Positions 1 to 6,361 are shown, counted from the stretch's first letter. The stretch is 8,182 nucleotides of DNA from DATKLX01 sp035542155 (GCA_035542155.1 DATKLX010000011.1:1-8182); one strand, 5' to 3'. A program made the numbers and translations. The notes: generated from the sequence alone by a model not told the origin.

Positions 1-685
1 AATTGTTGGGCTCGGCATTCACCGCGCCGCAAGCGATGGACTACTCTTCCACGCCAGCGTTCTGGTGGACCTGGACGTGCCCTTCATGCTCCAGGTGCTC
101 AACACGCCCTTCGAGAAAATTTCCGATAAAGAGATCGCGACCATCACGGACCGCATCACCACCGTGCGGCGAGAGACAAAAACGTCCCTCGCCGTAGATG
201 AGGTGCGTAAAGCGATTGCTCGTACGTATGAAACGACGCTCGGGATCCAATTAGTTCCAGGCGATTTCAACCAGGAAGAGCTGGAAGCGATCCACCGGCT
301 CGAGCGAGAAAAATATCTCACCGACGAGTGGATCTACCAGATTTCATCGATTGAAGATACCGTCGGTGGCAGCAAGATCAAAACCGCGGCCGGGCTGATC
401 GATGTGCGTGTGGCAATGGCCGGCTCAACCATCAAAGCGGCCTACATCGGCGGCGACTTTTTCGCCTCGGCCGCCGCGGTCGCGGATCTGGAAGGAGCAC
501 TCAAGTGGCATTCCGGCCGGCCGGATAAGGTGGCCACCGCGCTCGAAGAGGTCTACCTGCGCCGGCGTGAAGAATTCAACAGCCTGCCCCTGGAAATGAT
601 CGTCCAGGCCGTCCAAAAAGCCATCGCCCGCGCCGGGATTGCCGAAAACCAGGCGGAAGCTGAGGCAGAAAGTTCACATGGCTGA
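1..685 (+). CDS. Lipoate-protein ligase family protein, 3' part (5' end outside window)
   Basis: The reading frame is open from base 2, so the gene begins upstream; the internal GTG at 65 is not a real start. The first visible residues, IVGLGIHRAASDG followed by LLFHASVLVDLD, match the part of the LplA fold just after the catalytic lysine (usual pattern K-I-x-G, then a His and a Leu-Val-x-x-D strand). Base 1 is A, the third base of the preceding codon, which is compatible with a Lys codon there but does not prove it. The C-terminal part, about residues 110-190 of the visible portion, resembles the lipoate ligase accessory domain: AGLIDVRVAMAG, then IGGDFF, then LEGAL. This domain supports adenylation in ligases that carry both halves. 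The likely role is ATP-dependent attachment of lipoate or octanoate to carrier-protein lysines. The end overlaps the next gene by 8 nt, which implies translational coupling. Substrate preference cannot be read from this fragment. Confidence 0.85.
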   Translation, partial: IVGLGIHRAASDGLLFHASVLVDLDVPFMLQVLNTPFEKISDKEIATITDRITTVRRETKTSLAVDEVRKAIARTYETTLGIQLVPGDFNQEELEAIHRLEREKYLTDEWIYQISSIEDTVGGSKIKTAAGLIDVRVAMAGSTIKAAYIGGDFFASAAAVADLEGALKWHSGRPDKVATALEEVYLRRREEFNSLPLEMIVQAVQKAIARAGIAENQAEAEAESSHG

Positions 686-1580
686 ACCGGGTCAGATCCT
701 CTTCTCGACCCCTGGCTTTCGTGGTTACCAGACGGACGAACACAATAACCGCCAGGCAGCGGAATTTGTCTCGATCAGCCTGACCGGCCGAGCCTGCGCT
801 CTGCACTGCGAACACTGCGACACAAAGTTTCTGCGCGGCATGACCGATCTGCCCCGCTTCGGCGGATCGCTCTACGATCTCTGCGCTTCGCTGGCGGAGT
901 TCGGAACGCGAGGTGTCCTGGTTTCCGGGGGAAGCGATAACCGGGGCCGGGTTCCACTCCTGCCGCACATCCCCGATTTGATCCGTATCCGCGAGGTACT
1001 GGGGCTTGCCGTCCGGGTCCACGTCGGCCTCCCAGACCAAGAAACCTGCGCCGCATTTAGCGCAGTGGACGTGGACGGCGCCATGATCGACATTATCGGC
1101 CACCGGGACACGATCCGCGAGGTCTATCATCTGGATGCAGAACCTGAAGCATACGAGCAGGCCCTCGCCTGGCTCGAGAAATACCGGATTCCAGCAGTGC
1201 CTCACATCGTCCTGGGGCTGCATTTTGGGAAGATGTTGGGAGAGGAAGCGGCGCTCGCGATGATTGCGCGCCATCCGCCCAAGCTCCTCGTCCTGGTCGT
1301 GCTGGAGCCCACTTCGAAAACCGCGATGGAGCGCGTTTCCCCGCCGTCTCTGGAAGAAATCGGCGTTTTCTTTGAAAAAGCGCGCCGGGCGCTTCCCTCC
1401 ACCCCGCTGATGTTGGGATGCGCGCGACCGATGGGGAAGATAAAACAGGAGATCGACCGACTGGCCCTCGAGGCCGGTTTCAACGGTATTGCCTTTCCTG
1501 CCGCCAGAACAGTCGAGCATGCCCGCCAGGCAGGCTTGAAGCCATTTTTCGTTAACGCCTGCTGCGGCGTCAGCTGGTAA
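678..1580 (+). CDS. lipS2: Radical SAM sulfur-insertion enzyme, LipS2-like (COG1856 type)
   Basis: This 300-residue protein carries the radical SAM cluster motif C40-x3-C44-x2-C47 right after an SISLTGRAC strand. It also has the G-V-L-V-S-G-G-x-D motif at about 79-87, a SAM-contacting feature typical of the COG1856 family. Extra cysteines C248, C295 and C296 (tail NACCGVSW) could hold a second iron-sulfur cluster. Proteins of this kind were long annotated as biotin synthase homologues. In Thermococcus kodakarensis LipS1 and LipS2 together replace lipoyl synthase LipA; LipS2 is reported to act on the octanoyl-protein and LipS1 on the mono-thiolated product. A lipoate ligase upstream and a second radical SAM gene downstream support that role. 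I chose ATG 678 over ATG 639 because homology begins there, it has GAGG upstream, and it gives the short overlap expected within an operon. The 1-versus-2 label is by family recollection and could be swapped. Confidence 0.8.
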   Translation: MAEPGQILFSTPGFRGYQTDEHNNRQAAEFVSISLTGRACALHCEHCDTKFLRGMTDLPRFGGSLYDLCASLAEFGTRGVLVSGGSDNRGRVPLLPHIPDLIRIREVLGLAVRVHVGLPDQETCAAFSAVDVDGAMIDIIGHRDTIREVYHLDAEPEAYEQALAWLEKYRIPAVPHIVLGLHFGKMLGEEAALAMIARHPPKLLVLVVLEPTSKTAMERVSPPSLEEIGVFFEKARRALPSTPLMLGCARPMGKIKQEIDRLALEAGFNGIAFPAARTVEHARQAGLKPFFVNACCGVSW

Positions 1581-1604
1581 AGCGAAACATCACAAGGAAT
1601 TATC

Positions 1605-2711
1605 ATGGCAAAAGTCACCGTCCCTACCAATCAACAGGCCGAGGTCTTTCAGATCAGCCCGGAATACGTGCGTATCAGCATGGCCGCGGCGATCCAGCTG
1701 GGTCTGAAACGCGGCCGCATCGACCGCGCCAGTTGCAACTGCATTAACCTGATCCAGAATTACCCGGAAGGCTGTTATGCCAATTGCAGTTACTGCGGGC
1801 TGGCTCGCGAGCGGCCCGGGTTGCCAGAAGAGAACTCGTTCATCCGCGTGGCCTGGCCGTTGTACCCCGCCGACCTGGTCGCCGAAAGGATCGCCGCCCG
1901 GGAAGCTAAAAGCGAGGTGGGCCGGGTCTGCATCTCCCAGGTGCAGGATCACCGCGCCAACGCCGATCTCCTCGAGCTGGTCCGCCGGGTACGCCAGCAG
2001 GTTCCCCAGGTGCCAATCGCTGCCCTGGTCAGCGCCACTCTCCTGAACCAAGAAAAGCTATATGAAATAAGGGATGCAGGGGTGGACATCATCGGCATCG
2101 GCCTGGATGGGACTACGGAAAAAGTCTTCGACGCCATTCGCGGGAAACAGACCGGCAGCCCCCATCGCTGGGACCAGCACTGGCGTATCATCCGCCTGGC
2201 CCGAAGCATCTTTGGGCCCATGAACGTCAACTGCCACATCATCGTCGGCATGGGCGAGACCGACCGGGAGCTCTTCGACCTGTTTTTCCAGCTCAGGGAC
2301 GAACAGATCGCGGGATACCTGTTCTCATTCAATCCGGAGCCGGGAACAGCGACCCAGGATCTTCCCCGCCAACCCATTGCCCGCCACCGCCGGATTCAAC
2401 TGGTCAAATATCTGATCGAGAACTGCGAATTGGTCCAGGCTTCCCTGAGCTATGATGCGGATGGAAACCTATTGCACTTGGACGCGCCTGCGGAAATGGT
2501 AGAGGAAGCCATCCAATCGGGCCTGCCCTTCATGACCAACGGCTGCCCGGACCGGCACGGCGTGATGGCCTGCAACCGGCCGTACGGCTCCTATCGTCTA
2601 GGCGAGGAATTTCGAGATTATCCCTTCCTCCCAAACGCCGATGACGTTGCCGTGATCCGCGAGCAGATGAGCTTGGAAGAGGTCTGGGCTCCTCAACCAA
2701 TATCGGCGTGA
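1605..2711 (+). CDS. lipS1: Radical SAM sulfur-insertion enzyme, LipS1-like (COG2516 type)
   Basis: This 368-residue protein carries a radical SAM motif C57-x3-C61-x2-C64 (EGCYANCSYCGLARE), like the biotin synthase YANCxFCxQAR signature. Additional cysteines are C44 and C46 just before it, and C314 and C323 in the C-terminal NGCPDRHG...ACNRPYG segment, which is typical of the COG2516 'biotin synthase-related' family. These are candidate ligands for an auxiliary cluster that would be the sulfur donor. The likely job is insertion of the second sulfur during lipoyl formation on the octanoylated carrier protein, paired with the gene just upstream. It starts at ATG 1605, preceded by AAGGA about 6 nt away, after a 24-nt gap. 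No BioB-specific partner genes (bioD, bioF, bioA) are present, while two lipoate ligase-like genes flank it, so biotin synthesis is the less likely role. Confidence 0.82.
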   Translation: MAKVTVPTNQQAEVFQISPEYVRISMAAAIQLGLKRGRIDRASCNCINLIQNYPEGCYANCSYCGLARERPGLPEENSFIRVAWPLYPADLVAERIAAREAKSEVGRVCISQVQDHRANADLLELVRRVRQQVPQVPIAALVSATLLNQEKLYEIRDAGVDIIGIGLDGTTEKVFDAIRGKQTGSPHRWDQHWRIIRLARSIFGPMNVNCHIIVGMGETDRELFDLFFQLRDEQIAGYLFSFNPEPGTATQDLPRQPIARHRRIQLVKYLIENCELVQASLSYDADGNLLHLDAPAEMVEEAIQSGLPFMTNGCPDRHGVMACNRPYGSYRLGEEFRDYPFLPNADDVAVIREQMSLEEVWAPQPISA

Positions 2712-2728
2712 GGGATGAACACAGGAAT

Positions 2729-3754
2729 ATGAAGCCCATCCGCCTGCTCAACCTGGGAGCCATACCCGCGTGGCAAACGCAGGCGATTTATCACGCCCTG
2801 GCGGAAAGAATGGATGCCGGCTCCCAGGACACGATCTTGATCTGCCGGCCCAGCGAGCCGTATCTGTGTCTCGGGTACCACCAGGTTTTCGAGAGCATAT
2901 TCGACCCCAGGGAGTGCCAGGCGCGAGGGCTGCCGGTGATCCGCCGCAGGCTGGGGGGCGGCGCGACCTACCTGGATCAGAACCAGATTTTTTACCAGTG
3001 TGTCTTTCATCACAGCCGGATGCCGGTGTTGCTTAAGGATATCTATGCCTTCGCGCTGGCTGCGCCGGTCCTGACCTTGCGCCGGTTGGGGCTTGCCGCT
3101 CAGCTGCGGGACACTAACGAAATCGAGGTCAATGGGAAACGCATCGCCGGTACCGGGGGCGGCCGGATTGGCGAAGCGACCGTGATCGTCGGCAATCTCC
3201 TGCTGGATTTCGATTTTGCAGCGATGGCAACCGTCTGGCACACTCCTTCCCCAGCCTTTCGCGCTCTGGCGGAAAAAGCTCTGCGAGACCATATTGTCCG
3301 ATTGAATGAGCTTCTTGAACCTCCACCAATTGGCCGACTTACAGATTTACTCATCGATTCTTTCTCGAATTTAATCGGCCGGCCCTTACTTCCAGGCGTG
3401 CTGTCCCCCGAAGAATTGGCAGCCGCCCGGTTTGAAGCTACGGAACTGACCTCCTCAGAGTGCCTGGCATTGCATGGCAACGGCTCGGAAAGCGAAGCGA
3501 TGCGCAATTTGAAAATATCCGCGCGGGCAGCCATCCGATATGACGTAGCGAAGGTGAGCGGCTACGAGGTCCACGGGAGTTTCTGGGTTGCGGAAGATCG
3601 CATCCGTGAAGCAATGCTGGACTCTGTTCCAGGACGAGATTGGCGCTCCAGTCAGGAGCGCTTGATTGGGACGCCAATGGAAAAATGGATCAGCCGGCTT
3701 GAATCCTTGTTGGAAGAACCAGGTTCATTTGAGGAAGGAGGAAATTGGCAATGA
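2729..3754 (+). CDS. Lipoate-protein ligase / octanoyltransferase-fold protein
   Basis: From ATG 2729 this is 341 residues with the BPL_LplA_LipB fold: R72-R-R-L-G-G-G-A-T-Y-L-D (lipoyl-adenylate binding loop), N130-E-I-E-V-N, G-K137-R138-I-A-G-T-G-G-G-R, and G-N-L-L-L-D-F-D. It should bind octanoate or lipoate and act on lipoyl-domain lysines, providing substrate for the LipS pair or salvaging lipoate. By eye alignment with LplA, the catalytic Lys sits directly before the hydrophobic residue of K-(I/V)-x-G; here that position is Arg138, with Lys137 one step earlier. The region from about 230 to 341 is less conserved and may be a diverged accessory domain. An alternative start, GTG 2708, would overlap the previous stop as GTGA but lacks a ribosome binding site. 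The 3' end overlaps the CBS gene as ATGA. Whether it is an active ligase, a transferase or a binding protein is open. Confidence 0.8.
   Translation: MKPIRLLNLGAIPAWQTQAIYHALAERMDAGSQDTILICRPSEPYLCLGYHQVFESIFDPRECQARGLPVIRRRLGGGATYLDQNQIFYQCVFHHSRMPVLLKDIYAFALAAPVLTLRRLGLAAQLRDTNEIEVNGKRIAGTGGGRIGEATVIVGNLLLDFDFAAMATVWHTPSPAFRALAEKALRDHIVRLNELLEPPPIGRLTDLLIDSFSNLIGRPLLPGVLSPEELAAARFEATELTSSECLALHGNGSESEAMRNLKISARAAIRYDVAKVSGYEVHGSFWVAEDRIREAMLDSVPGRDWRSSQERLIGTPMEKWISRLESLLEEPGSFEEGGNWQ
3731..3741 (+). promoter_or_regulatory. Strong Shine-Dalgarno for the CBS gene
   Basis: GAGGAAGGAGG lies 9 nt before ATG 3751 and contains the full AAGGAGG core. It decides this ATG over the TTG at 3745. It sits inside the 3' end of the ligase gene, so the CBS protein may be made at a higher level than the upstream proteins. 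Confidence 0.8.
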
Positions 3755-4152
3755 CCAGCATTCGAGATCTGCTCAAATATAAGGGGAGTACGGTCTGGTC
3801 GGTTGAGCCAGGCACATCCGTCCTGGAGGCGCTGAAAGTTCTGGCGGACAAAGAAATCGGCGCCCTACCGGTCTTGCAAGAAGGTCAGTTGGTCGGGATC
3901 ATCTCGGAACGCGATTTCGTCCGTTCGATCGCCCAGACCGGCCGCTGCATCGTTGACGCCACCGTCGCAGAGTACATGACCCGGGAAATCGTTACGATCG
4001 GTTTGGATCAAACCACGGAACAATGTATGCAGATGATGACGGATCATCATATCCGACATCTCCCTGTTATCGAGAAAGGCAAATTGGAACGCCTGGAGAA
4101 TACGCGGGTTCTTTTAGCCGCCGCCCGCTTGGAAACGAACGAGCACTCTTAA
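3751..4152 (+). CDS. Small CBS-domain protein with degenerate second CBS
   Basis: This 133-residue protein has two CBS motifs, which usually bind adenine nucleotides or SAM and tune a partner's activity. CBS1 (about 7-62) is canonical: IGALPVL, then GQLVGIISERD ending at D55. CBS2 (about 72-122) begins normally (MTREIVTI, HIRHLPVIEKGKL), but the final strand reads ERLENTRVLL where LVGxxSxRDLL is expected. The phosphate/ribose-contacting S/T-x-x-D is therefore lost (Val120 in place of Asp). The stand-alone family is usually somewhat longer, with a C-terminal helix after this point. ATG 3751 has an excellent AAGGAGG at 3735-3741 and overlaps the ligase stop (ATGA), so it is co-translated with the lipoate operon and is its last gene before a hairpin terminator. 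A role in sensing energy state or SAM for this operon is inference from position only. Confidence 0.85.
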   Translation: MTSIRDLLKYKGSTVWSVEPGTSVLEALKVLADKEIGALPVLQEGQLVGIISERDFVRSIAQTGRCIVDATVAEYMTREIVTIGLDQTTEQCMQMMTDHHIRHLPVIEKGKLERLENTRVLLAAARLETNEHS

Positions 4153-4185
4153 TAGACGGGTGCATCGTGAAGGGGCTATAGACAA

Positions 4186-4218
4186 AAAACAGAGCGCCGG
4201 CAAACGGCGCTCTGTTTT
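4186..4218. terminator. Bidirectional rho-independent terminator
   Basis: This is a perfect 14-bp inverted repeat (AAAACAGAGCGCCG, loop GCAAA, CGGCGCTCTGTTTT). The GC-rich core is flanked by A on the left and T on the right, so it can end transcription from both sides. It lies between the convergent CBS gene (ends 4152) and rhodanese gene (- strand, ends 4235). Confidence 0.9.
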
Positions 4219-4234
4219 GGCATGATCTGATCTG

Positions 4235-4681
4235 TTACTGGCCGGTGGCAATCGCCAACCCCTGCGCCTGCCAGGCGGTGACGCCGCCCGCCATGCTGGT
4301 CACGTTGGTGAAACCGGCTTGCTTGAGAATATCGCGGCCCTGAGCGCTGCGGTGGCCAGTGCGGCAAACGACGACTACCTGGCGGTCCTTGGGCACTTCG
4401 CTCAACCGGTTAGGCAACTGCCCTAATGGGATCAGGTTCGCACCGGGGATATGAAATTGGGTCCACTCGGAAGGCTCGCGTACGTCCAAGATGAAGGCGT
4501 TTTGGTCGCGCAGCTGCGACGCTTCAGCCACGGAAACCTCAGCGGGAAGAGAGGCTGCGGTAGGTTCAGCGGTCTTAAGGAGAACCACGGCGATAATGGC
4601 AACCAGCGCCACGCCGAGGATCACCCAGCCCCAAACGGGAAACGATGGCTTCGACAGGGTTTTCTTCTTTCGATTTTTCAT
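4235..4681 (-). CDS. Membrane-anchored single-domain rhodanese
   Basis: This 148-residue protein has a basic N terminus (MKNRKKK), one hydrophobic segment at about 16-36, then a rhodanese domain (about 48-146). The domain shows ILDVREPSEW and the active-site loop C106-R-T-G-H-R-S, followed by the GG-x-x-A-W motif near the end. C106 would carry the persulfide in sulfur transfer from thiosulfate or other sulfane donors. The protein is probably N-in with the domain outside the cytoplasm, or it is a cleaved signal peptide type; the sequence does not decide. The start has AGGAGA 4 nt upstream (on + strand 4686-4691). Neighbouring DUF2892 and OsmC genes suggest a sulfur or peroxide stress setting. 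In E. coli YgaP, rhodanese and the DUF2892-like membrane part are one protein; here they are separate genes. Confidence 0.9.
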   Translation of the reverse strand: MKNRKKKTLSKPSFPVWGWVILGVALVAIIAVVLLKTAEPTAASLPAEVSVAEASQLRDQNAFILDVREPSEWTQFHIPGANLIPLGQLPNRLSEVPKDRQVVVVCRTGHRSAQGRDILKQAGFTNVTSMAGGVTAWQAQGLAIATGQ

Positions 4682-4793
4682 GCTGTCTCCTGATAGTGTG
4701 ATTGGTTTGGACCTTTGGCCTTTTTCAATGGTGGATTGGATGTAGTTGGGAGGAAAAAGTTACACCGCGCATTCTGTTCGGGGAACTGGTGAG

Positions 4794-4812
4794 AATTGTA
4801 ACGATTATAATT
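4794..4812. promoter_or_regulatory. 19-bp dyad with embedded -10 element upstream of the SnoaL-like gene
   Basis: AATTGTAA-CGA-TTATAATT is an inverted repeat with 7 of 8 matching pairs. It contains a consensus -10 TATAAT at 4806-4811 reading towards the SnoaL-like gene. The best -35 at 17-bp spacing (GAACTG, 4783-4788) is poor. The layout suggests an operator over a promoter in the divergent region between the rhodanese and SnoaL genes. The binding protein is unknown. Confidence 0.4.
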
Positions 4813-4860
4813 TGAGTTGAATATTCTTTTGAACAACTACAATTCGCGGGAGGAAAACAT

Positions 4861-5295
4861 ATGGAGGCAAATCAAGTCAAAGCAATCCTACGGCGCCTCT
4901 ATGAGGATGGGTGGGGAAAAGGGGATTTGTCCGCCATCGACGAAGCCTTTGCGCCCACGCACACGCTTCATTGGAACGAACTCGTCCCCACCGACCAGCA
5001 TCGCACTGTTGTTGAAGTCAAACGGATTGTTCGGGAGTATCGGGCGGCCTTTCCTGATCTCCAGGTCACCATCCATGATATCCTGGTGGAAGGGGACAAA
5101 GCGGCCGTCCAGGTCACCTTTGTGGGCACTCATTGTGGAACGTATGAGGGGTTTCCCCCAACCCATCAGCAGAGCAGATTTACAGACATGCAGATCCTGC
5201 ATTTTATGGATGGCAAAATCAAAGAATCTTCGCTGGCTTCTGGCGGGTTGCGGTGTTTCATGGCAATTTTGGACGGTTCTCTTTTTACGAAGTAG
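4861..5295 (+). CDS. SnoaL-like / ester cyclase family protein (NTF2-like fold)
   Basis: This 144-residue protein is close to the normal length for the SnoaL-like family. Recognisable stretches are LYEDGWGKGDLSAIDEAFAP, REYRAAFPDLQVTIHDILVEGDK, then VTFVGTH and DGKIKES. These give the alpha+beta cone typical of this family, whose members range from polyketide cyclases to proteins of unknown role. The common tail pattern (D-G-K-I-x-E-x-W) is altered: E122 is followed by SS with no Trp, so an active site of the standard type is doubtful. ATG 4861 has GGGAGG at 4848-4853, 7 nt away. A promoter with a dyad lies about 50 nt upstream. It precedes the Crp/Fnr gene by 51 nt and may share its transcript. 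No substrate can be named. Confidence 0.8.
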   Translation: MEANQVKAILRRLYEDGWGKGDLSAIDEAFAPTHTLHWNELVPTDQHRTVVEVKRIVREYRAAFPDLQVTIHDILVEGDKAAVQVTFVGTHCGTYEGFPPTHQQSRFTDMQILHFMDGKIKESSLASGGLRCFMAILDGSLFTK

Positions 5296-5346
5296 TTCAT
5301 CCTATCTCAATCGCATCCACTCTACCTGCATGTGCCTCGTTTAACC

Positions 5347-6021
5347 ATGATTGATCAACAGCAAATTCAACGCATTTCACGAGTCTTGCCCATCCTGGAT
5401 CACGGTGATCCGCATCTGTTGCAAGAATTTCAACGGGTTACCTTTTTCGCCAGGATCCCGGCTGGCAAGGATGTGTTTGTCGAAGGGGATGATGTCGAAG
5501 CCATCGCACTGCTCCTGTCCGGCGTGGTGCGCGTGTATAAAATCTCCGAGACCGGCCGGGAGATCACCCTGTACCGCTTTGGCCTGGGGGAATCCTGCAT
5601 CCTGACCGCTAACGCCATCCTCAGCCGGCAGTCTTTCCCAGCCATCGCCACGGTCGAACAGGACGCCGAAGCCGTGATGATCCCTGCGGATGTTTTTCGC
5701 GACTGGATCAACCGCTTTGACCCCTGGCGCAATTTCGTCTTTGATCTTCTGTCGCAGCGCCTGTCCATGTTGATGACGATCGTTGACGAGGTAGCCTTCC
5801 GCCGCATGGATACCCGCGTAGCAGCCTTTCTCCTCGAACGCGGCCGGGCGCAAAACCCGCTGCCCTGCACGCACCAGGAAATCGCGGCGGAGCTGGGCAG
5901 CTCCCGCGAAGTGATCAGCCGCATCCTCGAAGATTTTGGACTGCAGGGGCTGACCCGCTCAGGCCGCGCCTTGATCGAGATCCTCGATTTCACCGCCCTG
6001 GAAAAACGGGCCTCTCTGTGA
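5347..6021 (+). CDS. Crp/Fnr-family transcriptional regulator
   Basis: This 224-residue protein has an N-terminal cyclic-nucleotide-binding-type beta barrel (about 25-125), with VFVEGDDVEAIALLLSGVVR and the GESCILTANAIL segment. The long dimer helix follows at about 120-150, then a C-terminal winged helix whose recognition region is C174-THQEIAAELGSSREVISRIL (about 174-194). There is no N-terminal cysteine cluster like that of E. coli FNR, so an FNR-type 4Fe-4S oxygen sensor is unlikely; only C84 and C174 are present. The usual cAMP ligand residues are not clear either, so the signal is unknown. I prefer ATG 5347 over GTG 5332; neither has a visible Shine-Dalgarno. Its stop codon lies inside a perfect palindrome that is placed as an activator site for the next gene, so it may control the DUF2892 gene. 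Confidence 0.92.
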   Translation: MIDQQQIQRISRVLPILDHGDPHLLQEFQRVTFFARIPAGKDVFVEGDDVEAIALLLSGVVRVYKISETGREITLYRFGLGESCILTANAILSRQSFPAIATVEQDAEAVMIPADVFRDWINRFDPWRNFVFDLLSQRLSMLMTIVDEVAFRRMDTRVAAFLLERGRAQNPLPCTHQEIAAELGSSREVISRILEDFGLQGLTRSGRALIEILDFTALEKRASL

Positions 6022-6033
6022 CTTTGTCACAGA
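6015..6033. promoter_or_regulatory. Perfect 19-bp palindrome, probable Crp/Fnr-type operator
   Basis: TCTGTGAC-TTT-GTCACAGA has 8 of 8 matching pairs around a 3-nt centre. The half-site TGTGA/TCACA is the CRP-like core, but spaced by 5 rather than the 6 nt of E. coli CRP. It overlaps the regulator's TGA stop (6019-6021). Its centre (6024) is about 41 nt before the start predicted from the -10 at 6053-6058, which is the class II activator position. There is no T-run after it, so it is not a typical terminator. Confidence 0.65.
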
Positions 6034-6052
6034 CAATCGTTCCCGATCCTCC

Positions 6053-6058
6053 TATACT
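6053..6058 (+). promoter_or_regulatory. -10 element of the DUF2892 gene promoter
   Basis: TATACT matches the -10 consensus in 5 of 6 positions and predicts a start near 6065. At a 17-bp spacing the -35 is CACAGA, which is poor and overlaps the palindrome, as expected for an activator-dependent promoter. Confidence 0.5.
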
Positions 6059-6102
6059 GGTTTCAAATCAAGAAAACATCTTTCTCAAGTTGGAGGATCG
6101 AA

Positions 6103-6330
6103 ATGAACCCCTTTGTTTCTTTTATGGCTTCCACGACTGGTCGGATTGTCCGCATCGTTGCCGGCATCGCCCTGATTGCCTGGGGCGTACTGGGGCTGGG
6201 TGGGACCGCCGGCGTCATCGTTGCCGTGGTCGGCGCCCTGCCGCTCCTGGCCGGCCTGTTTGATTTCTGTGTGTTCGCGCCCCTATTTGGTGCTCCGTTC
6301 AGCGGCCCCAAGATCCGTATGGCCAAGTAA
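6103..6330 (+). CDS. Small DUF2892 (YgaP-like transmembrane domain) protein
   Basis: This 75-residue protein has two closely spaced hydrophobic helices (about 18-32 and 36-54) with an IVRIVAGIALIAWGVLG start and a VGALPLLAGLFDFCVFAPLFG end. The pattern (Gly-rich helix, P-L-x-x-G, then Cys) is that of the DUF2892 family, which is also fused to rhodanese in E. coli YgaP. C56 matches the conserved cysteine after the second helix, although the following residue is V rather than the usual P. GGAGG at 6092-6096 is 6 nt before the ATG. It probably has its own transcript, from a promoter at about 6065 to the hairpin at 6362-6402. The family's molecular role is unclear; partnership with the membrane rhodanese is inference. 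Confidence 0.85.
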   Translation: MNPFVSFMASTTGRIVRIVAGIALIAWGVLGLGGTAGVIVAVVGALPLLAGLFDFCVFAPLFGAPFSGPKIRMAK

Positions 6331-6361
6331 ATCTTATCGAAAGTATTCCCAGACCCTTGAC

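Noticed and set aside
576..1520. Long - strand open frame of about 314 codons opposite the first radical SAM gene
   Set aside because: It is the antisense shadow of a GC-rich gene; it has no family motif, and the + strand carries clear radical SAM residues.
2708..2728. GTG 2708 as the start of the second ligase gene (GTGA overlap)
   Set aside because: There is no ribosome binding site before it and the added residues (MRDEHRN) have no family match; ATG 2729 begins at the conserved N-terminal strand. It is not fully excluded.
4076..4152. Frameshift as the cause of the odd CBS2 end
   Set aside because: Neither other frame restores the motif, whereas in-frame alignment explains it by single-base substitutions and keeps the LLAAARLE helix.
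5212..5295. Possible frameshift at the end of the SnoaL-like gene because the usual E-x-W motif is missing
   Set aside because: The same frame still fits the last helix (GLRCFMAIL) and ends at normal family length; the alternative frame's tail does not match better overall.
4817..5344. + strand open frame overlapping the SnoaL-like gene in another frame
   Set aside because: It is low-complexity shadow sequence without a ribosome binding site; the 4861 frame has family motifs and a strong GGGAGG.
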